Assembly: GCA_002376235.1 (NCBI GenBank)
Contig: DFNX01000010.1
Coordinates: 1 to 64,000 of the forward strand
Length of the DNA: 64,000 nucleotides
Source: Neorhizobium sp. UBA3556
GTDB taxonomy: Bacteria > Pseudomonadota > Alphaproteobacteria > Rhizobiales > Rhizobiaceae
Direction: 5' to 3'
In this document: piece by piece, positions 25,219-33,640 of the stretch
How positions within the stretch are numbered: position 1 is the stretch's first letter
Layout of the letters: each line of letters begins with the position of its first letter
Translations under genes and position numbers: made by a program
Notes under the pieces: model-generated
The model's database searches: none
Told to the model about the DNA's origin: nothing
The model's input: the letters and a program-made list of their open reading frames with translations, nothing else

Positions 25219-26217
25219 ATGCAGATCGGAATGATGGGACTGGGCCGCATGGGCGGCAACATGGCGCGGCGCCTGATGCGTGCTGGCCATGAATGCGTCG
25301 CCTACGACGTCAACCCGGCAGCCGTCGAGGCGCTTGTCGGCGAAGGCGCCATCGGCATTTCGTCCATCGAACAGTTCCTTGAGAAACTCACGCCACCTCG
25401 CGCCGTATGGATAATGCTGCCAGCGGCAATCACGCCTAGCATTGTCGAAAAACTGGCAGCCTTCATGCAGCCCGGCGACATGATTATCGACGGTGGCAAT
25501 TCCAACTACCGTGACGCGGTCGACCAAAGTGCCAAGCTGGCCGAGAAAGGCATTTCCTACATCGATGTCGGCACAAGCGGCGGCGTATGGGGCCTAGAGC
25601 GCGGTTTTTGCCTGATGATCGGTGGCCCGGACGAAGCCGTCAAACATCTGGATCCGATCTTTGCGACACTGGCGCCGGGAGCGGATCTCGATCCGTCGCT
25701 TCGCCCCGCCGAACGCGGCTATTTGCATTGCGGCCCGAGCGGCGCCGGCCATTTCGTCAAGATGGTGCATAACGGCATCGAATACGGAATGATGCAGGCC
25801 TACGCCGAAGGCTTCAACGTGCTGAAACAGGCAAATGTTGGCCATGCCCATCGCGAGGCCGATGCGGAAACGACGCCGCTGCCAGACAAACAGTATTACC
25901 AGTTCGACATGGATATCGAGGCCATCAGCGAAGTCTGGCGCCACGGCAGCGTTATCGGTTCGTGGCTGCTCGACCTTACAGCCGACGCTCTGAAGGTCGA
26001 TCCGTCGCTCAGCAGCTTCGGCGGTCGCGTTTCGGATTCTGGCGAAGGCCGCTGGACGATGAAGGCCGCAATCGACATGGGCGTTCCCGTGCCGGTTCTG
26101 TCTGCCGCTGTGTTCAGCCGTTTCGACAGCCAGGGCAATGCCGAATACGCCAACAAGATGCTGTCGCTGATGCGCAAGTCCTTCGGTGGTCATGTCGAAA
26201 AGCCGCATGGCAAGTAA
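25219..26217 (+). CDS. gnd: 6-phosphogluconate dehydrogenase, decarboxylating, short (GndA/YqeC) type
   Basis: A 332-residue oxidoreductase. The N-terminal Rossmann motif is GMMGLGRMGGNMARRLMRAGHE. The family signature MIIDGGNSNYRDAVDQ and the substrate-binding DVGTSGGVWGLERGFCLMIGG follow, and the catalytic Lys lies in GAGHFVKMVHNGIEYGMMQAYAEG. The length of about 330 marks the short, usually NAD-preferring class instead of the 470-residue enzyme. It converts 6-phosphogluconate to ribulose-5-phosphate. Followed closely by psuK-psuG, whose ribose-5-phosphate product enters the same pentose-phosphate pool. Confidence 0.9.
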   Translation: MQIGMMGLGRMGGNMARRLMRAGHECVAYDVNPAAVEALVGEGAIGISSIEQFLEKLTPPRAVWIMLPAAITPSIVEKLAAFMQPGDMIIDGGNSNYRDAVDQSAKLAEKGISYIDVGTSGGVWGLERGFCLMIGGPDEAVKHLDPIFATLAPGADLDPSLRPAERGYLHCGPSGAGHFVKMVHNGIEYGMMQAYAEGFNVLKQANVGHAHREADAETTPLPDKQYYQFDMDIEAISEVWRHGSVIGSWLLDLTADALKVDPSLSSFGGRVSDSGEGRWTMKAAIDMGVPVPVLSAAVFSRFDSQGNAEYANKMLSLMRKSFGGHVEKPHGK

Positions 26218-26254
26218 GACTTTAAAACATATGTTGACACAATAAACAATTGTC

Positions 26255-26282
26255 TGCATGGGTTTCGCAAGGAGCCCATGCA
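26255..26282 (+). promoter_or_regulatory. Hairpin presenting the psuK ribosome-binding site in its loop
   Basis: TGCATGGG (26255-26262) and CCCATGCA (26275-26282) form a perfect 8-bp stem that ends one base before the psuK ATG (26283). The 12-nt loop ends in AAGGAG (26269-26274), the Shine-Dalgarno sequence. Such a structure can gate translation; a DNA operator role is the alternative. A TTGACA (26234-26239) lies upstream. Confidence 0.45.
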
Positions 26283-27395
26283 ATGACCCAGCCGCTTGCA
26301 CCACAGGAAAGCGCCGTCCTGGCCTTGATCCGCGAAAACCCGTTCGTCGGTCAGCAGGAAATCGCCACCTCTCTGGGGCTGGCACGCTCGACGGTTGCCG
26401 CTCATATCGTTCAGTTGATGAACAAGGGATATATCCTCGGGCGAGGTTATGTTCTCTCGTCCGAAGTCCGCGCCTTCTGCATCGGCGGCGCCGTGCTTGA
26501 CCGCAAATATCACGCCCGCACCAAGATCGTGCTGGAGACGTCCAATCCCGTCGAAAGTACCCGCAGCCTCGGCGGCGTCGCCCGCAATGTTGCGGAAAAC
26601 CTTGCCCGGTTAGGCTCTGCGACCGGTTTCATATCGATAGTGGGAGATGATGACGGCGGGCAGGCTCTGCTCAAATACATGCGCGAAATCGGCATCGACG
26701 TCAGTCAGGTCGTGACGACCGGCGAACGCCCGACAGCCGAGTATGCGGCAATTCTCGATGCAGCAGGCGATCTTGTTCTCGGAATTGCCGACATGAACAT
26801 ATTCGACCTGTTCCAGCCCGATCATATCGAGCGTGCCTGGCCTCATCTGGCCGCCTCAAACTGGGTCTTTGCCGACTGCAATCTGCCGGCGGAAGCGCTG
26901 ATTGCACTGATCGATCGCTGCAAAAATGCGTCCTGCCATCTGGCAATCGATGCCGTATCGACCCACAAGGTCATGCGCCTGCCGAGGGACCTGAACGGGA
27001 TCGACCTCCTGTTCATGAATATCGACGAGGCGAATGCCATCCTTGGCCAGACGAACCCGCACACGTCCGAAGGCGCGAAACAGGCCGCATTGGAGCTGCA
27101 ACAGGCAGGCACCGGCATGGCTGTGGTCAGCGCCGGGGCTCAAGGCATGGCGGTTGCAGGACGGCAAGCCGTGGACTTCGTCAACGCCGTCAGGGCTGCC
27201 CCTATCGACATGACCGGCGCAGGCGATGCGATGATCGCCGCGGCGCTTCATCGGCTGCTCGAAGGCGACGAGATTTTTGATGCGGCCCGCACCGGCGCGC
27301 TTGCCGCCACTCTCACCACCGAATGTAATGCCAGCGTGCACCCCGACCTGTCTGCCGAGCTTATCGAAGCCAATCGGCACAGGCTGACGAACTGA
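26283..27395 (+). CDS. psuK: Pseudouridine kinase with N-terminal winged helix (PfkB family)
   Basis: A 370-residue fusion. Residues about 5-60 are a MarR/Lrp-like winged helix (ESAVLALIRENPFVGQQEIATSLGLARSTVAAHIVQLMNKGYI). The remainder is a PfkB/ribokinase-type domain with RSLGGVARNVAENLARLG near residue 95 and the catalytic signature IDMTGAGDAMIAA near residue 310 containing the general-base Asp. With psuG 14 bp downstream, the substrate is most likely pseudouridine (phosphorylated to pseudouridine-5'-phosphate). The winged helix may let the kinase regulate its own operon, as inferred for similar YeiC/YeiI-type proteins. Confidence 0.88.
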   Translation: MTQPLAPQESAVLALIRENPFVGQQEIATSLGLARSTVAAHIVQLMNKGYILGRGYVLSSEVRAFCIGGAVLDRKYHARTKIVLETSNPVESTRSLGGVARNVAENLARLGSATGFISIVGDDDGGQALLKYMREIGIDVSQVVTTGERPTAEYAAILDAAGDLVLGIADMNIFDLFQPDHIERAWPHLAASNWVFADCNLPAEALIALIDRCKNASCHLAIDAVSTHKVMRLPRDLNGIDLLFMNIDEANAILGQTNPHTSEGAKQAALELQQAGTGMAVVSAGAQGMAVAGRQAVDFVNAVRAAPIDMTGAGDAMIAAALHRLLEGDEIFDAARTGALAATLTTECNASVHPDLSAELIEANRHRLTN

Positions 27396-27409
27396 AAGGA
27401 CTTAACGAC

Positions 27410-28333
27410 ATGCAACTGCTGAAGCCTAAGCTCAACAAGGAAGTCGCCGACGCGATTGCGAAGGGCGGACCGGTCGTGGCGCTTGAATCCACCATCATCA
27501 CCCATGGCATGCCGTATCCTGCCAATCTCGAAACCGCCAAGGCGGTTGAGGATGTCGTCCGCGCCAACGGCGCCGTCCCGGCAACGATCGCCGTCATCGA
27601 TGGCGAACTGCGCGCCGGCATCGACGCCGATGAGCTCCAAAAGCTCGCCCAGGCCAAGGATGTCGTCAAGGCCTCCGGCCGCGACCTTGCAGTTGCCATG
27701 GTGCGCAAGCAGACGGCCGGCACGACCGTTTCGGCAACGATGCTGCTGGCTGATCTCGCCGGCATCGAGATTTTTGCCACCGGCGGCGTCGGCGGCGTTC
27801 ACCGCGGTGCCGAGCAGACTTTTGACATTTCCGCCGACCTGACCGAGCTTGGCCGCACGAAAACCGCCGTCGTCTGCGCCGGCGTGAAATCGATCCTCGA
27901 TATCGCCAAGACGCTCGAATATCTGGAAACCCAGCGCGTTCCCGTCATTGCCTATGGAACCGACGAGTTCCCGGCCTTCTTCACCCGCAAGAGCGGCTAT
28001 AAGGCCGACCACAAGCTGGACAGCGCCGCCGAGATCGCAAAGGCGATGTGGCTGCATCACCAGCTCGGAACCGGCACCGGCCTCCTTATCGCCAACCCGA
28101 TCCCGGAAGCTGCGGCCCTGACGCCGGAATTTATCGACGGGACGATTGCGGATGCGGTTCGGGAAGCCGATGAACGCGGTATCGGCCGCAAGGAACTGAC
28201 GCCTTTCCTGCTTGCCCGCATCAACGAGCTGTCAAAGGGCGAAAGCCTGAAGGCCAATATCGAGCTGGTGAAGAACAACGCGACGCTCGCAGCCAAAATG
28301 GCCGTCGCCTATTCGGCCTTCAAGAAGGGCTGA
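27410..28333 (+). CDS. psuG: Pseudouridine-5'-phosphate glycosidase
   Basis: A 307-residue Indigoidine_A/PsuG family enzyme. Diagnostic parts are GGPVVALESTIITHGMPYPANLETA at the start, GTTVSATMLLADLAGIEIFATGGVGGVHRGAE with the active-site region, and LLIANPIPEAAALTPEFIDG. It cleaves the C-glycosidic bond of pseudouridine-5'-phosphate to uracil and ribose-5-phosphate. A GAAAGGA ribosome site and the short gap show co-expression with psuK. No dedicated pseudouridine transporter is adjacent. Confidence 0.94.
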   Translation: MQLLKPKLNKEVADAIAKGGPVVALESTIITHGMPYPANLETAKAVEDVVRANGAVPATIAVIDGELRAGIDADELQKLAQAKDVVKASGRDLAVAMVRKQTAGTTVSATMLLADLAGIEIFATGGVGGVHRGAEQTFDISADLTELGRTKTAVVCAGVKSILDIAKTLEYLETQRVPVIAYGTDEFPAFFTRKSGYKADHKLDSAAEIAKAMWLHHQLGTGTGLLIANPIPEAAALTPEFIDGTIADAVREADERGIGRKELTPFLLARINELSKGESLKANIELVKNNATLAAKMAVAYSAFKKG

Positions 28334-28344
28334 TCGCGCAATGC

Positions 28345-28372
28345 ATACGGCTGGGTGTCAACCCAGCCGTAT
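28345..28372. terminator. Strong bidirectional hairpin between psuG and the urocanate hydratase homologue
   Basis: A perfect 12-bp stem, ATACGGCTGGGT with ACCCAGCCGTAT, closes a GTCA tetraloop. It separates two convergent genes. The last codons and the stop codon (28358-28360) of the minus-strand urocanate hydratase homologue lie inside the structure. Confidence 0.6.
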
Positions 28373-30019
28373 ATGCGGGACGTTGTATTGTTCAGCAGCC
28401 TCGACCGCATCCTCATACCCTGCATCGGCATACCGGATAATGCCGAGCGACGTATCGTTGGTAATCGACATGTCGAGCCGCTCTGCCGCAGCTTCCGTTC
28501 CATCAGCCACCACCGTCACCCCTGCACTGGTCATGTAACCGGCATAACCGCCACCTCCCGAATGTATGACGACAAGATCGGCCATAGACGAACAAAGCGT
28601 CATGGCGTTGATCAGCGGCCAGTCGGCAATCGCATCCGAGCCATCCTTCATATTCTCGGTCATGATGTTCGGATGCGCCATCGCCCCGGCATCCAGATGG
28701 TCACGCGAGAAGGCTATCGGTCCCTTCAGCACGCCCTCTGCCACCAGTTCGTTGACCGCAAGCGCTAGCTTCGTGCGCTCGCCGTGCCCAAGCCAGGCAA
28801 TTCGTGCTGGAAGCCCCTCGAACGGCACGTTCTCCCGTGCCAGCCTGATCCAGTTGGTGACGATGTAGTTGTCCGGGAAAAGCTCAAGAACGAGATCGTC
28901 AATGCGAGCGATATCGCTTTCCTCACCGGATAACGCCATCCAGCGGAAGGGACCGATCGCACGGCAAAAAAGCGGCCTCAGATAGGCCTCGGTAAAGATC
29001 GGGATATCGAAGGCGTTTTCCACGCCGCCCTCTCTGGCCTGGGTGCGGATGAGATTGCCATTGTCGAAGACCTCGGCCCCACTTTCCTGCAGGGTCAGCA
29101 TGGCGCGGACATGATCGACGATCGAGGCGCGGCTTGCCGCCATCAACTGCCCCTGCCCTTCCTTTCGAAGCCGGCGCACTTCCTCGAGGCTCATGCCTTT
29201 CGGGACATACCCATAGACCAGATCATGCGCCGAGGTCTGGTCGGAAACGACATCGGGCACGATGCCGCGCTTGACGATCTGCGGATAGATATCCGCCGCA
29301 TTGCCGACAAGGCCTATCGAGACCGCCCGCTTTTCCTTAACTGCCGCGTAGATCATCGCAAGCGCGGCATCGAGATCCGGCGCAACCTCATCGAGAAAGC
29401 CGATAGCCTTGCGTTTGGCGACACGTTCGGGATCGATATCGACCACGAGTATTGCCGCCCCCGCCATGCGACCGGCAAGCGGCTGCGCACCACCCATGCC
29501 GCCCAACCCGGCGGTCAGAACGAACCGGCCGGCAAGCGTGCCGCCAAAACGCTTTTCGGCGATCCGCATGAATATCTCATAGGTGCCCTGGATCACGCCT
29601 TGGCTGCCGATATACTGCCAGGCCCCGGCCGTCAGCCCGCCCCAGCAGATCAGTCCCTTTTCCTGCAACTGGTAGAAATATTCCGCCTTCGCCCATTGGC
29701 CGACGATATTACAGTTCGCCATGATCACCAGCGGCGCCCTGGCATGGGTTTTCAGTAACCCGACCGGCTTGCCGGACTGGATGACCAGCGTCTGGTCCTC
29801 GTCCATCTCCTTCAAGGCCCTGACAATCGCATCATGCGCCGCCCAGTTGCGCGCAGCTTTTCCGAGCGCCGCATAGACGATGAGATTGTCGGGATCCTCG
29901 CCGACCGAGAGAACGTTTTCGAGAAGTCTCAGCAACGCCTCCTGCCGCCAGCCTTTGGCACGCAACTCAGGTCCGCCGGGGATTGGAAATTTAGGATGAC
30001 GCGGATTGGGCTTCGGCAT
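28358..30019 (-). CDS. Urocanate hydratase family protein, probably (S-methyl)thiourocanate hydratase
   Basis: A 553-residue NAD-dependent urocanase-fold enzyme. Shared features are LTAGAWQYIGSQGVIQGTYE (about 129-148), the Rossmann segment LTAGLGGMGGAQP (about 168-180), SDQTSAHD (259-266) and RPLFCRAIGPFRW (348-360). Compared with my memory of Pseudomonas HutU, the Cys of ARICWVG is Ala here (A408) and the HHGGGVGMGYSQHSG loop reads HSGGGGYAGYMTSAG (486-500). Neighbours are a DUF917 desulfurase-family gene and a carbamoyl-amino-acid hydrolase; hutH, hutI and hutG are absent. This favours a thio-substituted urocanate as substrate. Plain HutU remains possible. Start MPKPN chosen from the family N terminus. 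Confidence 0.8.
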   Translation of the reverse strand: MPKPNPRHPKFPIPGGPELRAKGWRQEALLRLLENVLSVGEDPDNLIVYAALGKAARNWAAHDAIVRALKEMDEDQTLVIQSGKPVGLLKTHARAPLVIMANCNIVGQWAKAEYFYQLQEKGLICWGGLTAGAWQYIGSQGVIQGTYEIFMRIAEKRFGGTLAGRFVLTAGLGGMGGAQPLAGRMAGAAILVVDIDPERVAKRKAIGFLDEVAPDLDAALAMIYAAVKEKRAVSIGLVGNAADIYPQIVKRGIVPDVVSDQTSAHDLVYGYVPKGMSLEEVRRLRKEGQGQLMAASRASIVDHVRAMLTLQESGAEVFDNGNLIRTQAREGGVENAFDIPIFTEAYLRPLFCRAIGPFRWMALSGEESDIARIDDLVLELFPDNYIVTNWIRLARENVPFEGLPARIAWLGHGERTKLALAVNELVAEGVLKGPIAFSRDHLDAGAMAHPNIMTENMKDGSDAIADWPLINAMTLCSSMADLVVIHSGGGGYAGYMTSAGVTVVADGTEAAAERLDMSITNDTSLGIIRYADAGYEDAVEAAEQYNVPHIRLG

Positions 30020-30029
30020 GGCGTTCTCC

Positions 30030-31118
30030 TCACCCCAGCGCATAATCGGCAATACTGATCCCGAGCGCCTTTTCAACAATCGGGTAGACAGAAGGATCCT
30101 TCACACTCGACGACAGCGGAATGATCGTCTTTTGCACATGCAGAAGAAACACCGGCATGCCGATCTGCAACTGCCCGACGCTCATCGGCTCGCCATCCGG
30201 CGACAAGGTTGAGATGATGTCCGGAAAAGTCGCGAGCCGGTTTCCGCCAGCATCATCCACCGCCATGTATTCGTTCATCACATGCAGTGTCACCGCCCTG
30301 TCACCGCGGCCGACCGTGATCGTGCCGACATCGAATGCTTCGTTCGTGTAGACAACCGATTTCGAGCTGATCTCACCCTCGGCGATGATCGAACCACCGG
30401 TTGTGCTGACGATCGCATCGATGATGGCGTGCCCTCCCCTGGCATCCGCCTCGATGATCGCCTCCCCGAGTTTCAACGCAAGGCTGATACCGCCAAGCGC
30501 CGCATTCCGGCGAACATAGGAAGCCCGCAGCGGATTGCGGCAGGAGGCGATGAAGCCGCCCGACATATCGGAAGCCGTGCGCAGCACCGGCGAAACCTTG
30601 GCGGTCGCGCCACGGATAACCAGTTCGATGTAGCGGTTCTCGGCGCGATTGCCGCCGACAGCAGTCTGGATCATCTGATCCGGGGAATTGGCCATGCCGA
30701 TCGAGCCCATGTCTCCTGTCGGGTGAGCACGCACATCGCCGACTGCATCGAGCACCTTCGTTCCGAGAATGGCGGAAGGCAACCAGCCGTTCAGCGTCGA
30801 TGACTTGCCGTTCTGGCCGATCATCAGAGCCGAAACCTTCTCGCCCAGCGCATCCTGCAGAAGCTGAACTGCCTTGACGTAATCGACGCCCTGCATTTCC
30901 CAAGCAGTGGTGGAAGCCGGCGCACCTATGGCCGCCGCCGTTGCCACCCAGTCGTCATCACCTAGTTCGTCGATCGTGATCAGCTCCGGCTTGCCGATGC
31001 TGACGGCGGCATATCCCAGCATGCGGCCATGGTCGGACCAGCCGCCACCACCGGCCGCATAGACGGAACCTCCACGAACGGCGGCTTCGACATCCTTTTC
31101 CGCCAGTATGCGTCCCAT
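30030..31118 (-). CDS. DUF917 family protein (S-methyl thiohydantoin desulfurase family)
   Basis: A 362-residue cytoplasmic protein of the DUF917 family, which I recall has been renamed S-methyl thiohydantoin desulfurase domain. Family features are the N-terminal AAVRGGSVYAAGGGGW, ITIDELGDDDWVATAAAIGAP and the C-terminal RTRFPDIIST-like block, here ATFPDIISTLSPDGEPM. It would remove sulfur or methanethiol from a 2-thioxo- or S-methyl-hydantoin-5-propionate made by the upstream-type urocanase step. It lies 10 bp from the urocanase homologue and 9 bp from the M20 hydrolase, a tight three-gene operon. The substrate is inferred from family and context only. Confidence 0.78.
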   Translation of the reverse strand: MGRILAEKDVEAAVRGGSVYAAGGGGWSDHGRMLGYAAVSIGKPELITIDELGDDDWVATAAAIGAPASTTAWEMQGVDYVKAVQLLQDALGEKVSALMIGQNGKSSTLNGWLPSAILGTKVLDAVGDVRAHPTGDMGSIGMANSPDQMIQTAVGGNRAENRYIELVIRGATAKVSPVLRTASDMSGGFIASCRNPLRASYVRRNAALGGISLALKLGEAIIEADARGGHAIIDAIVSTTGGSIIAEGEISSKSVVYTNEAFDVGTITVGRGDRAVTLHVMNEYMAVDDAGGNRLATFPDIISTLSPDGEPMSVGQLQIGMPVFLLHVQKTIIPLSSSVKDPSVYPIVEKALGISIADYALG

Positions 31119-31127
31119 GCCGTATCC

Positions 31128-32375
31128 CTATCTTTTGTCCAGATCCAGAATTGCCTCGTAAAGAACGGCTGCGCCGAGCGTGATCGCATCATTTTCCGAC
31201 CATTCTTCAGCGGCGTGGCTGCGTCCGTCCTTGCTGGCGATGAAGATCATTGCAGCCGGCGCCACCTTGGAAAGGAAGGCGGCGTCGTGGCCGGCGCCGG
31301 ACACCATCGGCCGGGTGGTAGCGCCGATCCGCGCAGCGCTCGATGCCAGAACATCCGTCACCATCCCGGACATAGGCGTTGGAGCCGCATTGGAAACCCT
31401 ACGCGGTTCCGCAATCGTCACACTCCGTTTCGCTGCCGTCTGCGCACAAAGTGCAGACAAGGCCGCAACGAATTCATCCATGAGAGCGGGATCGACCGCC
31501 CGGGCATCGATCAGCATCCGGACATGGGACGGAATGACATTCGCGGCGTTCGGCTCCATCGAAAACTCGCCGACGGTGCCGGCGAAATAGCTCGATCCGA
31601 GGGCCAGTTCCTTGGCGATGCGTTCGATGCCGAGCACTAGGCAGGACGCGGCGCCCAAGGCGTCGTAACGCGAATTCATCGGTGTCGTGCCGGCATGGTC
31701 GGCGCGGCCTTCGACCAGGATTTCGAACCGGGAAATCCCGGTGATCGCTCCGACGATACCGATATCGATCCCCTCCCGCTCAAGCACGGTACCTTGCTCG
31801 ATATGCAGTTCCAGAAAGGCCTTGATGTCGTCACGGCCACCGATTTGCGAAGGATCGCCTCCGACGTCGCGGATTCCTTCGGCAAGATTGATGCGTCTTC
31901 CCTCGACATCGGCCATGCGCTCCAGCCACTCACCCGGACGGACCCCAGTCATGCCGCGGCTGCCGATGCAGGAGACGCCGAAAATCGAGACTTCTTCGGC
32001 CAGAAAATCGACGATTTCCAGATCGTGTTCCAGTTCGATCCCCGCGTCGACGAGCGCGCGCGCCACTTCGAGCGCGGCAATAACGCCCGCAATCCCGTCG
32101 AAACGCCCTCCATTCGGCACCGTATCCGTATGGGACCCAAGCATGAGTGTGCCACCACCCGTTTTTCCGCGACGTCGACCAATCAGGTTACCGGCAGCAT
32201 CGATACGCGTTTCAAGCCCTGCATCTTGAAACGCCTTTTCCACATAGGCGCGCCCTTTAAGGAACATCGGCGTGAAGGCACGGCGCGTCCATGGCTTGTC
32301 GGGTTCGGTGATATTGGCCAGAGCGCCGATATCTGCCGCGATACGGCCGGCATTGACGACGAGATTGGAAGTCAT
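31128..32375 (-). CDS. M20 family N-carbamoyl-L-amino-acid hydrolase / allantoate amidohydrolase
   Basis: A 415-residue binuclear metallo-amidase. Metal ligands appear in GSHTDTVPNGGRFDG (H82, D84, D93), LAEEVSIFG (E127/E128) and ELHIEQG, and the dimerisation/active-site motif EGRADHAGTTPMNSRYDAL is intact. The family hydrolyses N-carbamoyl amino acids or allantoate. In this operon (urocanase homologue, DUF917) N-carbamoyl-L-glutamate is the most economical substrate, releasing glutamate, CO2 and ammonia. The start at 32375 removes a 77-residue unlikely extension. AllC remains an alternative, since an AllE-like cupin lies 13 kb away. Confidence 0.85.
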   Translation of the reverse strand: MTSNLVVNAGRIAADIGALANITEPDKPWTRRAFTPMFLKGRAYVEKAFQDAGLETRIDAAGNLIGRRRGKTGGGTLMLGSHTDTVPNGGRFDGIAGVIAALEVARALVDAGIELEHDLEIVDFLAEEVSIFGVSCIGSRGMTGVRPGEWLERMADVEGRRINLAEGIRDVGGDPSQIGGRDDIKAFLELHIEQGTVLEREGIDIGIVGAITGISRFEILVEGRADHAGTTPMNSRYDALGAASCLVLGIERIAKELALGSSYFAGTVGEFSMEPNAANVIPSHVRMLIDARAVDPALMDEFVAALSALCAQTAAKRSVTIAEPRRVSNAAPTPMSGMVTDVLASSAARIGATTRPMVSGAGHDAAFLSKVAPAAMIFIASKDGRSHAAEEWSENDAITLGAAVLYEAILDLDKR

Positions 32376-32712
32376 TTGGCATGATCCTGAAATGAAATGC
32401 TGGCAGTAGATCGGGCGAAGCCTTCGCGCCGGCTCGGCACTTGGCTTTGCTCTCTCATCGATGAGTATCCGGAGAAGATAGGTTCGAAAAACTTGGTAAG
32501 GCAAGCTGATTTGCTCAGGCAGCGCCCCACCGATTGCGGCGATCATCAGCCGTGACGCGACACACCACAAAGCCCTTGCCGAGGCTGTTGACGGCCCAGC
32601 GAACATCGGTCAATTGTATAGGCAATAAAACGAACAGCGGAAAATTCGCTGTCACACGGTGGGAACAGCCGAACTGCGGTCCTTAAGGTAGAACAACGCG
32701 GAGAAATCACCA
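32376..32712. promoter_or_regulatory. Divergent control region with candidate HutC/GntR-type operator at 32614-32625
   Basis: The 337-bp region separates the minus-strand catabolic genes from the plus-strand transporter-regulator genes. TTGTATAGGCAA (32614-32625) resembles the TTGTAT...ACAA dyads bound by HutC-type GntR repressors, and a HutC-like gene closes the plus-strand operon. No riboswitch or further ORF was seen. Confidence 0.35.
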
Positions 32713-33540
32713 ATGCTCAAAAGACAAATGATGAAGGCCGTCGCCGCCGGCGCCCTTCTGCTTGCCACGTCGTTTTCGGCCCACGCTGAAGACGTGCTGG
32801 CCAAGGCCAAGGCCGCAGGCGTGCTGAAGGTCGGCACGGAAACGGCATTCGCCCCCTTCGATTTCATCGATGCCGGCGAACACAAGGGCCTGAACGTCGA
32901 CTTTTTCGAAGCACTCGGCAAGGATCTCGGCGTCAAGATCGAATGGGTCGAACTGCCCTGGGATAGCGTTCTGCCAAGCCTCGAAGCCGGCAAATTCGAT
33001 GTCGTTGCAGGTCCGGCAACCATCACCAAGGCCCGTATCGCCCGCTACCGCATGAGCGCCCCGGTCGCCGAAGCTTCAGTCGCCATCCTGAAAAAGGCCG
33101 GAGACACTTCGATCACCAAGCCGGAAGACATCGCAGGCAAGGCAGTCGGCGTCGGTAAGGCGACCGCGCAGCTGGCTCAGTTGCAGGAATATTCCGCAAC
33201 GCTTCCGGAAAAGGTCAACGTTCGCGAATATGTCTCGTTCAACGATGCCTATGCAGATCTAGCAACCGGCCGCGTTGTGGCTGTCGCCAACTCGCTTCCA
33301 AACATCGCCTTCGTCGCCAAGCAGCGCAATGGCGCATTCGAAGTGGTGACCCCGGCTTTCGGCAAGAAGACCTATTTCGGTTTCATCGGCACGAAGGATG
33401 ACGATCACAAGTCGCTGCTCGATTACATCGACACCGAAATCCTTGCGATGAAGAAGGACGGTCGTCTGGGCAAGCTGCAGGAAAAATGGTTCGGCACGAC
33501 GTTCGATACGCCGGACTCTGTTCCTGATCCGGCATTCTGA
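32713..33540 (+). CDS. Polar amino acid-type ABC transporter substrate-binding protein
   Basis: A 275-residue SBP_bac_3 protein with a Sec signal peptide ending in SFSAHA|ED. The mature start AKAAGVLKVGTETAFAPFDFID is the classic family-3 motif, and GKFDVVAGPATITKARIARYRMS and GKAVGVGKATAQLAQ form the ligand pocket region. It feeds the two permeases and the ATPase downstream. Because the operon is divergent from the urocanase/DUF917 genes, the ligand may be an imidazole or thiohydantoin compound; that is inference. Confidence 0.9.
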   Translation: MLKRQMMKAVAAGALLLATSFSAHAEDVLAKAKAAGVLKVGTETAFAPFDFIDAGEHKGLNVDFFEALGKDLGVKIEWVELPWDSVLPSLEAGKFDVVAGPATITKARIARYRMSAPVAEASVAILKKAGDTSITKPEDIAGKAVGVGKATAQLAQLQEYSATLPEKVNVREYVSFNDAYADLATGRVVAVANSLPNIAFVAKQRNGAFEVVTPAFGKKTYFGFIGTKDDDHKSLLDYIDTEILAMKKDGRLGKLQEKWFGTTFDTPDSVPDPAF

Positions 33541-33555
33541 TCCTCAGTCGATTGC

Positions 33556-33578
33556 GGGGATGTGCCTGGCGCATCCCC
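33556..33578 (+). terminator. Hairpin after the amino acid-binding protein gene
   Basis: GGGGATGTGC and GCGCATCCCC form a 10-bp stem (one G-T pair) with a 3-nt loop, 15 bp after the stop codon. T-rich DNA follows some 15 bp later (GTTCTTTCCGTTT), so it may attenuate read-through into the permease genes or protect the upstream message. Confidence 0.5.
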
Positions 33579-33640
33579 TGATCACTCGTTCTTTCCGTTT
33601 CGCCCTGCGCACCGTGCCGGCGACCAACGAAACGTAGCCG

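Noticed and set aside
28358..32375. Standard histidine utilisation (hut) operon
   Set aside because: Only a urocanase homologue is present, with an altered active-site loop, and a DUF917 gene has no role in the hut pathway; hutH, hutI and hutG are missing.
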